From Lachnospiraceae bacterium (GTDB taxonomy: Bacteria; Bacillota; Clostridia; Lachnospirales; Lachnospiraceae), in assembly GCA_017540355.1 (NCBI GenBank), contig JAFYBE010000112.1, positions 1 through 34,349 on the forward strand: a stretch of 34,349 bases of DNA, given 5' to 3'. The translations under genes and the position numbers were made by a program. Below the pieces are notes generated by a model, which had not been told where the DNA came from, searched no databases, and worked only from the letters and a program-made list of their open reading frames with translations. This document shows positions 1 to 7,133 of this stretch, piece after piece. Position 1 is the first letter of the stretch; each line of letters starts with the position of its first letter.

Positions 1-447
1 GCCGATGTTCTTCTCGAGTTTCTCCCACTCTTTCTTGATTCCTATTACTTCCTTCTTGGGTAATACATCAAATGTGCCGTCCTCAGACATTCTCTCGATG
101 TCTTTGAGTCTCTTGATTCTTGACTGAATTGTCTTGAAGTTCGTAAGCATACCGCCAAGCCATCTCTCATTGACGTAGTACATACCGCAACGCTCTGCCT
201 CAGACTTAACTGCATCCTGAGCCTGCTTCTTAGTACCTACGAAAAGAATTGTGCCGCCTGCATTGGCAATGTCAAATACAGCCTTATAAGCCTCATCAAC
301 AAGACCTACTGTCTGCGGTAAATCGATGATGTGAATACCTTTACGCTCCGTGAAGATGTAGGGAGCCATCTTAGGATTCCATCTTCTTGTCTGGTGTCCA
401 AAATGAACACCTGCCTCAAGCAACTGCTTCATTGAAATAACGCTCAT
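1..447 (-). CDS. rpsB: 30S ribosomal protein S2 (3' end beyond window)
   Basis: Reading from the ATG at 447 towards the left edge gives 149 codons without a stop, beginning [19 protein letters not shown]. The [13 protein letters not shown] and [15 protein letters not shown] segments are hallmark S2 sequences. S2 is a small-subunit ribosomal protein that binds 16S rRNA late in assembly. The gene is partial: about 90-100 further residues would lie beyond position 1. A strong Shine-Dalgarno (GGAGGT, 455-460) precedes the ATG. In Bacillus subtilis rpsB also follows the fla/che operon, so the position is conserved. It appears to have its own promoter and leader (see separate entries), as expected for a housekeeping gene behind a motility operon. 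Confidence 0.98.
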   Translation of the reverse strand, partial: MSVISMKQLLEAGVHFGHQTRRWNPKMAPYIFTERKGIHIIDLPQTVGLVDEAYKAVFDIANAGGTILFVGTKKQAQDAVKSEAERCGMYYVNERWLGGMLTNFKTIQSRIKRLKDIERMSEDGTFDVLPKKEVIGIKKEWEKLEKNIG

Positions 448-580
448 TTAATTTACCTCCATTCGGTTAAGCTTCCGCATCGGGGAAAACATCGAGCATC
501 TAATGCTTCCTCATGCCCATTTCGCGAGGTAATCCCACGAACACCCAGGCCTGAACACCCGATACGTGTTTTTTAGTCAA
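448..580 (-). promoter_or_regulatory. Candidate structured leader of rpsB
   Basis: The untranslated stretch between the predicted start site and the rpsB Shine-Dalgarno looks structured. ATCGGG (minus strand, 558-563) can pair with CCCGAT (479-484), closing the whole region. Inside lie a perfect hairpin AGCAT-TAG-ATGCT and two copies of GGGTGTTC (553-560 and 539-546) separated by six bases. Ribosomal-protein leaders often mediate autoregulation by the encoded protein, so S2 feedback is a reasonable inference. I do not recognise a named RNA family, and no covariation can be assessed from one sequence. Confidence 0.4.
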
Positions 581-587
581 CTTGTGT

Positions 588-617
588 ATTATACAACGTG
601 CTTGTTAATCACGTCAA
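588..617 (-). promoter_or_regulatory. Vegetative (sigma-A type) promoter for rpsB
   Basis: On the minus strand TTGACG (612-617) is followed after 18 bases by a perfect TATAAT (588-593). The -35 lies in the last codons of the upstream cheY-like gene and the -10 overlaps its TAA stop (589-591). Predicted transcription starts near 580, giving an rpsB leader of roughly 130 bases. The match to the sigma-A consensus is seen directly; promoter activity is inferred. Confidence 0.75.
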
Positions 618-948
618 GCATTTCATCTTTTTCTACGGGCTTTCTGATAAAATCAAGTGCTCCGAGCTTTAAAGCCTGCATTACCTTGTTCTTCTGACCT
701 GCCGCAGAAATCATAACAACCTTAAGATCCGGATAATCAGATCTTATCTTTTCCAGAGTCTCAAGACCGTCCATAACTGGCATTGTAATATCCAAAGTCA
801 CAAGGTCGGGAGTAACGGTCTCAAAGGCCTTAAGCGCCTCTTCTCCGTTGGCTGCCTCACCTATAACTTCATGACCTGCTTCCTTAAGGGTACTGGTAAG
901 TACCTTTCTTATTATTCTTGAATCATCTACAATAAAAATCTTTGCCAT
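589..948 (-). CDS. cheY: CheY-like single-domain response regulator
   Basis: A 119-residue stand-alone receiver domain. The acidic pocket D8/D9, phospho-acceptor D53 (in TLDITMPVMDG), the S81 switch position and K103 (in IRKPVEK) are all present, so it should be phosphorylated, most likely by CheA. It has no output domain and should act by protein binding. It is the last gene before rpsB and lies 31 bases after a CheX-type phosphatase gene. It is distinct from the cheY at 20024-20386. Whether it binds the FliM/FliY switch, works as a phosphate sink or has another partner cannot be told from the sequence. The rpsB promoter is embedded in its 3' end. Confidence 0.93.
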   Translation of the reverse strand: MAKIFIVDDSRIIRKVLTSTLKEAGHEVIGEAANGEEALKAFETVTPDLVTLDITMPVMDGLETLEKIRSDYPDLKVVMISAAGQKNKVMQALKLGALDFIRKPVEKDEMLDVINKHVV

Positions 949-979
949 GTATTATCTCCTCTTTCCCACGGATATGTGA

Positions 980-1867
980 CTATATCGAATAGTCCTCATC
1001 AAGTATCACCAAAACATCCAAATCCTTGCCGCATACAACTATCGGCAGTACCAATATCGATTTACTCTTCATGGTGCCGGGTGCATCGGTTGCCACCGGT
1101 GCAAGCATATCGACATCAACATCCTTATTACTCATATCCGTAGCCAAAAGACCGTTAACGCAGTTAATGAGCTCGCACATTGCATCCAATGTGTCTTCAG
1201 GGCCTTCAACATTATCCGCACCGGCAAAAGCCACAGCCGCCTTCTTCATTGCATCATCTATATCGCCCGTAATTGCGGTTACTATTTTGTGATCTCCCGT
1301 AAGTTCCTGGAGCGAGAGACAGCTATAATCAACCGAATCAACTATTCTTGGCCGCTTAACGTATATGTGGTTATCCAGCAGTCTCATTGAGGTACGTACC
1401 ATGACACCACACAGATTCTGCACAAGTTCCGGTCTGTCATACAAGAAGATCGGCATTATCCTGTCGACGTTGCAGCTCTTTAATTCTTCCATATTCATGG
1501 GAGTAAGGTTGTTATCCTTCTGATAACTCATAAGCGCATCATCGAACTCATCGGCTGACATCAGGTCAAGATCTATGACAGCCTGCATAAATGCCAGGAA
1601 GGCATTGCCCTGCAGAACCAAAAGTCTTCCGACCTGTTCTTCGTTAAGATATCCCTCTGATATCGCTATGTCTCCGAATCTCTTGTCATAGATGGTCTGA
1701 AGTTCATTGACCTCTTCTACCTGCTCGATTGTCATTAACTTCTCGGATATTGCTATAACTCCGAGTCGGACATATCTCTTCTCCTGTCCGGTATAAATCT
1801 TATGAAGGTCAGCTTCTGAAAGCGCCCCCTTCTTAAGCAGGTAATCTGCGAATATTCTGTCAAACAT
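980..1867 (-). CDS. CheX-type phosphatase domain protein with N-terminal repeats
   Basis: A 295-residue protein. Residues 1-90 hold about two copies of a helical repeat of the form 'LG-x-A-I-S-E-x-x-L-T-x-E-Q-V' (LGVIAISEKLMTIEQV and FGDIAISEGYLNEEQV), similar to motifs at the N-termini of type II secretion/MshE ATPases. The C-terminal part (about 150-295) resembles CheC/CheX/FliY and contains the complete phosphatase signature DxxxExxNxxxG as D228, E232, N235 and G239. CheX proteins dephosphorylate CheY-P. The next gene is a cheY, so the two form a plausible substrate/phosphatase pair. The CheX assignment rests on the motif and position. The role of the repeats is unknown; binding of a partner or nucleotide is only a guess. 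Confidence 0.75.
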   Translation of the reverse strand: MFDRIFADYLLKKGALSEADLHKIYTGQEKRYVRLGVIAISEKLMTIEQVEEVNELQTIYDKRFGDIAISEGYLNEEQVGRLLVLQGNAFLAFMQAVIDLDLMSADEFDDALMSYQKDNNLTPMNMEELKSCNVDRIMPIFLYDRPELVQNLCGVMVRTSMRLLDNHIYVKRPRIVDSVDYSCLSLQELTGDHKIVTAITGDIDDAMKKAAVAFAGADNVEGPEDTLDAMCELINCVNGLLATDMSNKDVDVDMLAPVATDAPGTMKSKSILVLPIVVCGKDLDVLVILDEDYSI

Positions 1868-1907
1868 AAAGGTCCTCCTCTATATCTTTGCCACCAACTG
1901 TAATGTA

Positions 1908-2525
1908 TTACCTGTTACAGATTATCTTCGCTATCTCTTCATTGCCGGCTCCCTTGGGTATCTTATGGGTTCCGGCTGATATTATTCTGTCATATCCGTG
2001 TTGCATGAGCCATACGTCGTATTCATGTGCATTGGATACAAGTCCGGCCGATTCAAGCTTCTTGGCAACCGAATCCGATCCCATTCCTTTATCCACCGTT
2101 ATCGTCACATAATCGCCTGTATCCGCGGCCTGTTCCTTAACAGGTTCCGGTGTGGGTTCGGGCGTAGGCTCCGGTGTCGGTTCGGGTGTTGGTTCAGGTG
2201 TTGGTTCGGGTGTCGCTTCGGGTGTCGCCTCCACAGCTTCATCCGAAACTTCTTCGCTTACCCCTTCGGCAGCATCCGCAGGCTCTTCCGTCACATCGAC
2301 CGCTTCCGTCTCCGGTATTATCTCTACAACCGATACCGTAGGTTCCGAATTCAGATCCGTCAGTACCGTAGGCTCCATCGTCATGCCTAACTGCTCAGCC
2401 CTTGCCATGATTTCATCATCACTCATCGGCTTGGCTTTATCCATTTTAAGTGCCGCACATATACATATTCCGGCGGCAATCATAAGTCCTATTCCTATTC
2501 CTCTTAAGTAGCTTCTCAGTCTCAT
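1908..2525 (-). CDS. Membrane-anchored protein with Pro-rich stalk and YceG/MltG-like LysM domain
   Basis: A 205-residue protein. Residues 7-26 form one hydrophobic segment, followed by an acidic region, a proline/glutamate/threonine stalk (about residues 100-128, PTPE repeats) and a C-terminal domain from about 138. The C-terminus (VTITVDKGMGSDSVAKKL, then GLV, then AGTHKIPKG and IAKII) resembles the LysM-like N-terminal domain of the MltG/YceG endolytic transglycosylases. The MltG catalytic domain is absent, so enzyme activity is not expected; peptidoglycan contact outside the membrane is an inference. It lies between a DUF6115-like gene and the CheX-type gene. No specific motility function can be assigned. 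Confidence 0.65.
   Translation of the reverse strand: MRLRSYLRGIGIGLMIAAGICICAALKMDKAKPMSDDEIMARAEQLGMTMEPTVLTDLNSEPTVSVVEIIPETEAVDVTEEPADAAEGVSEEVSDEAVEATPEATPEPTPEPTPEPTPEPTPEPTPEPVKEQAADTGDYVTITVDKGMGSDSVAKKLESAGLVSNAHEYDVWLMQHGYDRIISAGTHKIPKGAGNEEIAKIICNR
2143..2226 (-). repeat. 12-bp tandem repeat encoding PTPE units
   Basis: About seven imperfect 12-base units (plus-strand form ggttcgggtgtt with substitutions) lie in tandem within the stalk-encoding part of the LysM-domain gene. Each unit encodes four residues of the Pro-Thr-Pro-Glu stalk. Copy number in such repeats often varies between strains by slippage; whether it varies here is unknown. Confidence 0.85.
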
Positions 2526-2545
2526 CTTATTCCTCTCAGCCTATA

Positions 2546-3427
2546 TCAGAAGCTCTTGAAAAGGTCAATTACAAGTTTAACCTCTCCCACTCCGAGTCCT
2601 AATTCCTTCGCAATGGCCATATTTGACTTACCCTCTTTATGAAGGGCAAGGATTCTGTCATTATTGTTCATACTGTTGCTGTCCGAGTCAAACATAAGCT
2701 CAACGCCTTCATTGCCGATGGGGCCGTCCTGCCTCTGTTCGGCGGCATGCTTCTTCTTTTCTTTTTTAGGCTCTTTCTTGGATTCTTTCTTGTCCGCATC
2801 AGAAATAACAGCCGCTTCTTCAGCAAAAGCCGCCACATCTTTCGGAATCTCAACCACTTCGGGCTCTAAAGAAGTGAAGGGTTCACTTACACTGTCGGAT
2901 ACCATATCGTCTATGGTTTTGATCGCATCTGCCGTAACTGATGTGTCGACAACGGGTTCTGAAACCGCAGGCTTCTCTTGGGCCTTAACCGGTGCCGCCG
3001 AAGCCTTCTCAGGAATTGTCTCTGAAAGTCTTCTTACATCCTTCTCAAGCTGACCGAGCTCCGCAGCCGTATTCTTCACCTGACTGTGCTTATTGTCAAT
3101 CATATCATATAAGAATACCGCTTCTTCATGATCCTTATGTATCTGCTTGATGACCGTATCGGAATACTCATTAACAGCCATCATCTTCTCATTGGTGAGT
3201 CTGTCCATGTAACGCTCAAGCTTATCCTTGCTGTCGCTTATGGAAAGCTTGGCTGCTTCGTCAATGCTCTCTTTGGCCTTGCGAACCTGCTCATCAACTA
3301 TATCCTTGATAGCCTCATCATCTATGTGTACTCCGTCTTCAAAGCTTTCACTGCTTTTATCCGGCACAAAAAAACTTACTGTAGCAAGCAAAGCGCCCAC
3401 TACAAGGATTATAATCATCGGTAACAT
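2546..3427 (-). CDS. DUF6115-type single-pass membrane protein, SwrB-like
   Basis: A 293-residue protein starting MLPMIIILVVGALLATVSFF (membrane segment, residues 2-22). A long charged, probably coiled-coil region follows (about 30-135), then a low-complexity segment and a Lys-rich stretch (KKESKKEPKKEKKKH). It ends in a small helix-turn-helix-like domain from about 258 (ILALHKEGKSNMAIAKELGL). The architecture of one N-terminal membrane helix, a coiled coil and a short C-terminal HTH-like motif matches proteins I associate with DUF6115 and with SwrB (YlxL). In B. subtilis swrB lies between sigD and rpsB and promotes basal-body assembly. Orthology is inferred from topology and synteny; the protein is much longer than the B. 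subtilis one. Confidence 0.6.
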   Translation of the reverse strand: MLPMIIILVVGALLATVSFFVPDKSSESFEDGVHIDDEAIKDIVDEQVRKAKESIDEAAKLSISDSKDKLERYMDRLTNEKMMAVNEYSDTVIKQIHKDHEEAVFLYDMIDNKHSQVKNTAAELGQLEKDVRRLSETIPEKASAAPVKAQEKPAVSEPVVDTSVTADAIKTIDDMVSDSVSEPFTSLEPEVVEIPKDVAAFAEEAAVISDADKKESKKEPKKEKKKHAAEQRQDGPIGNEGVELMFDSDSNSMNNNDRILALHKEGKSNMAIAKELGLGVGEVKLVIDLFKSF

Positions 3428-3457
3428 ACTGTCTGTCCTCTAACTCCTTGCCCTCAT

Positions 3458-3772
3458 TTATATTTTCATATCAAAGCCCGAATACTTCGGAATTACTTTG
3501 CCGTCAGTATTCTGATCTTTTTTCTTACGATTCTTACCGCCGTCGCCGGTATATTCGTTGCTGCCTTTGTCTCTTGAGTCGAACTTTTTCTGCCTGTTGT
3601 TGGCATCTTCGCTCTGATTGACATCGATGCGCTTAGTCTCCATCTCCTGATCGAACTGATCCTGGAAATTCATGTGATCGACATTAACCTTGGCTTCCTG
3701 ATTATGTCTGATATTATTAAAATCATTGATGCCTGTCATGGCACTGTTGAGTTCAACTATACCCAGAGCCAT
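3458..3772 (-). CDS. Small hydrophilic protein of unknown function
   Basis: A 104-residue, strongly hydrophilic protein. The N-terminus (MALGIVELNSAMTGINDFNN) is mildly hydrophobic and the rest is rich in Asp, Asn, Lys and Gln, with a basic run GGKNRKKKDQN; it probably lacks stable structure. It has no membrane segment and no family I recognise. It starts 23 bases after the FapA-type gene and ends 30 bases before the DUF6115-like gene, so it is probably co-transcribed with the motility genes. The tight spacing and conventional ATG support a real gene despite the absence of a recognised domain. Confidence 0.7.
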   Translation of the reverse strand: MALGIVELNSAMTGINDFNNIRHNQEAKVNVDHMNFQDQFDQEMETKRIDVNQSEDANNRQKKFDSRDKGSNEYTGDGGKNRKKKDQNTDGKVIPKYSGFDMKI

Positions 3773-3795
3773 AATACACCTCCGTACCTGCCTTA

Positions 3796-5385
3796 TCAGT
3801 TCATACCAACCATCTTAACATCGCCGCGTTCCTTGACAAAGCGACAATACTTAACGGGTTCCTTGATTATCTTGGATACATCGCTTATCGCAATCTTAAC
3901 ACCGGGATATACCGTATCCTTAACCACTACGGCTGCCTTCTTCTCATCGGCAAGTAATGCCGTGATATCCTCAAGTTCGGCGTAGTTGTCATGCTGCTCT
4001 TTCTTCTTGTCTCTGACAACTCCCGCAAGACCCTTGATGTTCTCAGCCTGTTCCGGTGTGAACTGAATTCCTCCGGCAAGCTTTTCTTTGGCGGCTTCCA
4101 ATATCGGAATCGCTCTGTTAATCGTCTTGTTATTGCTGTCTATGAGTTCTTCAAGTTCTTTATGACGCCTCTTGATCGTAGGGCTTATTCCTATCTCGAC
4201 CACGGTGTCCGTTCCCATATCAGAGCCGAGTATTTTGGCTTCGACTAAAGTAGTAGCCGCAACTTTTCCGCCTGATATGAAGCCTCTCTTACCGCCGACG
4301 TGAACTTCGGTTCCGGCAAGTATCTGACTGTGCATTATGGAACCGGCCTCCACATAACCAGATGCTTCAACAGTGGAATTCTCTATAAACTGTGCTATGA
4401 CATTGCCGCCGGCTTTAAGTACGCCTCGGCTCATGCCGTTCATTCCTCTTGCAATCGTAATATTGCCGCCGGCCTCGATCTCAGCACCTTCAACGACACC
4501 TCTGACCTCTACGTTACCCTTGGCTCTTATCACGAAGTTGGTGGCAACGTTACCGTTGACCTGAACATTGCCTTCGTATTCTATGTTACCCGTAGACGGA
4601 TCAACATTCTCAACCTGCATTACATTACTTACGAACACTCTGCCTTCTACAAGGCTTACATGACCGTCACAGGTTGCAAAAATCTCATTCTTATCGTCCG
4701 ACAATCTGATGTTACGTCCGAAACGCAACACTCTCTTACGTATATCCCTGGGCTTGGTCTTCTCGCCCAGCACAGAAAAACCATACTTGCCCGGCACTTC
4801 TCTGTGAAGCCTTGCAAGCAGATCTCCGTCCGATACGTGATTAATGATATTAAGATTGAAGAAATCGACAGATCCGTCTTCCTTAAGTGTGGGTCTGGCT
4901 TTAAGATCGGTATTGAAAAAATACTCAATCTCGGCATCCTGTCCCTGAACGGGTTCTTTGCCTTCTGCCAGAACTATGTCCGTAAAATATTTTCTGTTAG
5001 AAACGAATTCTTTAATCGCATCTTCCTTGATGCCGTATACCACGCCGAGGTTCTTAAGGCTTGCCATTATATCCGACACTTCATTAACCGAACCGTTCTG
5101 AGACGGCGGGAAAAAGCGTCCGACACAAACCATATTCTCATCTCTGAGTTCAAGACTTAAATGCTCGCTCACCGGCGGAGTCTCAACCAGATTGATCTTA
5201 ATGGTCTTCTCCTCGGTAAGTTCGGCAACCGCCTTGCTTACTTCAGGAACAAGGAACTCGACTTTGGCAAGGTTAAGATAGTCAACCAAGGTACCTACTT
5301 CGATAGGCGCTCCCCCATCCGTCGCCGGCGTGAGCTTAAGCTTGGTTCCGTCCTTTTCACATATCAACTGAAATCCTGCGTCCAT
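3796..5385 (-). CDS. fapA: FapA/DUF342 family protein
   Basis: A 529-residue member of the DUF342/FapA (flagellar assembly protein A) family. The N-terminal third has the family's EYFFNTDLKARPTLKEDGSVDF and DFFNLNIINHVSDGDLLA segments. The middle (about 265-390) is a Gly-rich right-handed beta-helix-like region with repeats such as VQVNGNV and EAGGNITIARG. The C-terminal 130 residues are helical and probably coiled-coil. The ATG at 5385 is preferred over an in-frame GTG at 5400 because AGGGGG lies just upstream of the ATG. DUF342 genes commonly sit next to sigD in clostridial motility operons. Vibrio FapA helps localise polar flagellar components; the role here is not established. Confidence 0.85.
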   Translation of the reverse strand: MDAGFQLICEKDGTKLKLTPATDGGAPIEVGTLVDYLNLAKVEFLVPEVSKAVAELTEEKTIKINLVETPPVSEHLSLELRDENMVCVGRFFPPSQNGSVNEVSDIMASLKNLGVVYGIKEDAIKEFVSNRKYFTDIVLAEGKEPVQGQDAEIEYFFNTDLKARPTLKEDGSVDFFNLNIINHVSDGDLLARLHREVPGKYGFSVLGEKTKPRDIRKRVLRFGRNIRLSDDKNEIFATCDGHVSLVEGRVFVSNVMQVENVDPSTGNIEYEGNVQVNGNVATNFVIRAKGNVEVRGVVEGAEIEAGGNITIARGMNGMSRGVLKAGGNVIAQFIENSTVEASGYVEAGSIMHSQILAGTEVHVGGKRGFISGGKVAATTLVEAKILGSDMGTDTVVEIGISPTIKRRHKELEELIDSNNKTINRAIPILEAAKEKLAGGIQFTPEQAENIKGLAGVVRDKKKEQHDNYAELEDITALLADEKKAAVVVKDTVYPGVKIAISDVSKIIKEPVKYCRFVKERGDVKMVGMN

Positions 5386-5411
5386 GTATACCCCCTGCAC
5401 TGCAGAATGAT

Positions 5412-6182
5412 CTATACTCCACTTGTAAGAATACCCATGTATTTGCCCATCTTGGTCTTCATACGTGACAGAGCCTTTGTATGAAGCTGGGATACTCTCG
5501 ATTCGGATACCTCAAGCACCATTGCTATTTCTTTTAATGTCAATTCCTCGTAGTAGTATAACTCGATAACTCTGCGTTCTTTCTCCGTCAGGAGATCAAG
5601 CGCTTCTATCAAGACTTCTTTTAACTCACCTTCCTCATATGCCTCATCCGGTTGCATGTAATGTGAAGATGTTCCCCGTCCGCTCGGTATATCACTTCCC
5701 GATTCCATAAATTCATTAAGCGATATAACGTTCGTAACGTTAAGCTGGGTCTGCCAGTCAACAAACTCATCCGACGTAATGCCAAGTGCCACGGCAAGTT
5801 CTTCATCGGTGGCCTGTCTGCCATGTTCGGCTTCGAATTCCTTCATGGCTGCATCTATCTGCTTCTGCTTCTGTCTGACGGTTCTGGGTATCCAGTCCAT
5901 CTTACGTATCTGGTCCAAGATCTCTCCTCTGATACGCAACGACGCATAAGTCTCAAACTTGTTCTGCTTGGTGTAATCATACTTGTCGATTGCATCGATA
6001 AGTCCGAATATTCCGTAGCCGACAAGATCGTCGTACTCAACATTGTATCCGAGATACATGCTTAAGCGACCCGCAACCACCTTGACCAAAGGTGAATATT
6101 CCAATATGAGCTTTTCCCTTAATTCCGGCGAGCCAAGTCTGGCATAATCTTTCCACAGATTGGCTCTGGCAGTTTCGTCCAT
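5412..6182 (-). CDS. fliA: Flagellar RNA polymerase sigma factor, sigma-28
   Basis: A 256-residue sigma-70 family factor of the FliA/SigD/WhiG type. Region 2 (LILEYSPLVKVVAGRL, DDLVGYGIFGLIDAIDKYD, FETYASLRIRGEILDQIRKMDW) matches the signature of this class. Region 3 follows, and region 4 ends with ELTLKEIAMVLEVSESRVSQLH, a canonical -35-recognising HTH. Length is normal. It directs transcription of late flagellar, motor and chemotaxis genes and is usually held in check by the anti-sigma factor FlgM, which is not in the window. The position after cheD equals that of sigD in B. subtilis. A plausible target promoter lies upstream of fliK in this same window. Confidence 0.97.
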   Translation of the reverse strand: MDETARANLWKDYARLGSPELREKLILEYSPLVKVVAGRLSMYLGYNVEYDDLVGYGIFGLIDAIDKYDYTKQNKFETYASLRIRGEILDQIRKMDWIPRTVRQKQKQIDAAMKEFEAEHGRQATDEELAVALGITSDEFVDWQTQLNVTNVISLNEFMESGSDIPSGRGTSSHYMQPDEAYEEGELKEVLIEALDLLTEKERRVIELYYYEELTLKEIAMVLEVSESRVSQLHTKALSRMKTKMGKYMGILTSGV

Positions 6183-6208
6183 TGCGTACCCCTCAAGACC
6201 TTACCGTA

Positions 6209-6586
6209 TTACTCTTCCTGTTCATCGGCCTTATCAGTCTGTTCGTATTCGGGATTCTCATCTACCGAATCCGATGTATCCTCATAAGCTGTGTTGTCAG
6301 CCGCCGCATCCTGCTCGGTTGCGGTGCCGTCCGAAGGCTGAACGTCTTTCTCGACGACTTTACCTTCCTGTTCGGCTCTTTCTATCTCTTCCTGCTCAAC
6401 CTCTTTTTCAAATTTGAAGATTACCTTCTGAAAAACAGTGCCCAGAATATAGAAAATAATCAACACTATAAGAAGGATGAACAGAGCTTTTTTCACATCG
6501 TAATGCAGCAAATATGTGATTATGCTTGTAAATGCTCCCGCAAGTAGCGTAATAAGCGCAGGCAGAAGCTTCATCCTATCACTCAT
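6209..6586 (-). CDS. Small two-helix membrane protein between cheD and fliA
   Basis: About 125 residues from the ATG at 6586. Two hydrophobic helices (about 7-27 and 33-53) are separated by a short LLHYDVKKA loop. A basic/acidic helix (KFEKEVEQEEIERAEQEGK) and a highly acidic, probably disordered C-terminal tail follow. The in-frame TTG at 6619 and ATG at 6574 are alternative starts; 6586 has AAGAGAG about ten bases upstream. No family is recognised. Spacing (46 bases after cheD, 26 before fliA) suggests co-transcription. The tail should face the cytosol if both helices span the membrane as a hairpin. Confidence 0.7.
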   Translation of the reverse strand: MSDRMKLLPALITLLAGAFTSIITYLLHYDVKKALFILLIVLIIFYILGTVFQKVIFKFEKEVEQEEIERAEQEGKVVEKDVQPSDGTATEQDAAADNTAYEDTSDSVDENPEYEQTDKADEQEE

Positions 6587-6632
6587 TCCTGTATACTCTC
6601 TTATCTCTATATATGACAATAAGGTAAGATCC

Positions 6633-7112
6633 CTATATCGTCATCGGTTCCTTACCTATTGCCCTTATCAGATATTCTCCCGTCTCAGGATAGAATATCA
6701 CCGTTCTTCCGTAATTATTGCCTGTATCTTCGGCAATCAGTCTGATACCCAGCTCTTTAAGCTTTGCCTTGACAGCTGCAACATTGCGTTCGCCGACTCT
6801 TAACATCGGTGAATCCTTGTTCACCGAGAACATCTGAGCTCCGCCTGCAATCTTTGCAACCATTCTTTCTCTTTTAGCACCCTTTTTGATCGCCATCTCT
6901 AAGACTGCATCAACACCGGTATCCGCAAACTTAGCAGGATTGTTGCCCACTCCGATTGTAGTACTGTCCGGTAGCATCACGTGCACCATTCCGCATATCT
7001 TGGTAGAAGGATCATATAATACAACACCTACACAGGAACCGAGTCCCAAGGTGATTATGCTGTCAGGGCTGGCACAGACATTCATGTCCGCCATTCCTAC
7101 CTTTACTTCCAT
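6633..7112 (-). CDS. cheD: Chemoreceptor glutamine deamidase CheD
   Basis: A 159-residue CheD. The catalytic Cys27 in GLGSCVGVVLYD and His44 in GMVHVMLP are in their conserved settings, and the IAGGAQMF motif is present. CheD deamidates glutamines on chemoreceptors and, in B. subtilis, binds CheC and stimulates its CheY-P phosphatase activity, linking receptor adaptation to CheY-P level. It lies 21 bases after cheC, as expected for this pair. No receptor gene is in the window. The ATG at 7112 gives the family's usual length. Confidence 0.95.
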   Translation of the reverse strand: MEVKVGMADMNVCASPDSIITLGLGSCVGVVLYDPSTKICGMVHVMLPDSTTIGVGNNPAKFADTGVDAVLEMAIKKGAKRERMVAKIAGGAQMFSVNKDSPMLRVGERNVAAVKAKLKELGIRLIAEDTGNNYGRTVIFYPETGEYLIRAIGKEPMTI

Positions 7113-7133
7113 ATCAATTAACTCTCCGGTCTG

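Noticed and set aside
2152-2511. Plus-strand open frame starting with a Gly-Ser-Gly-Val repeat
   Set aside because: It is the antisense of the PTPE-encoding tandem repeat in the LysM-domain gene; no Shine-Dalgarno, and the minus-strand gene is convincing.
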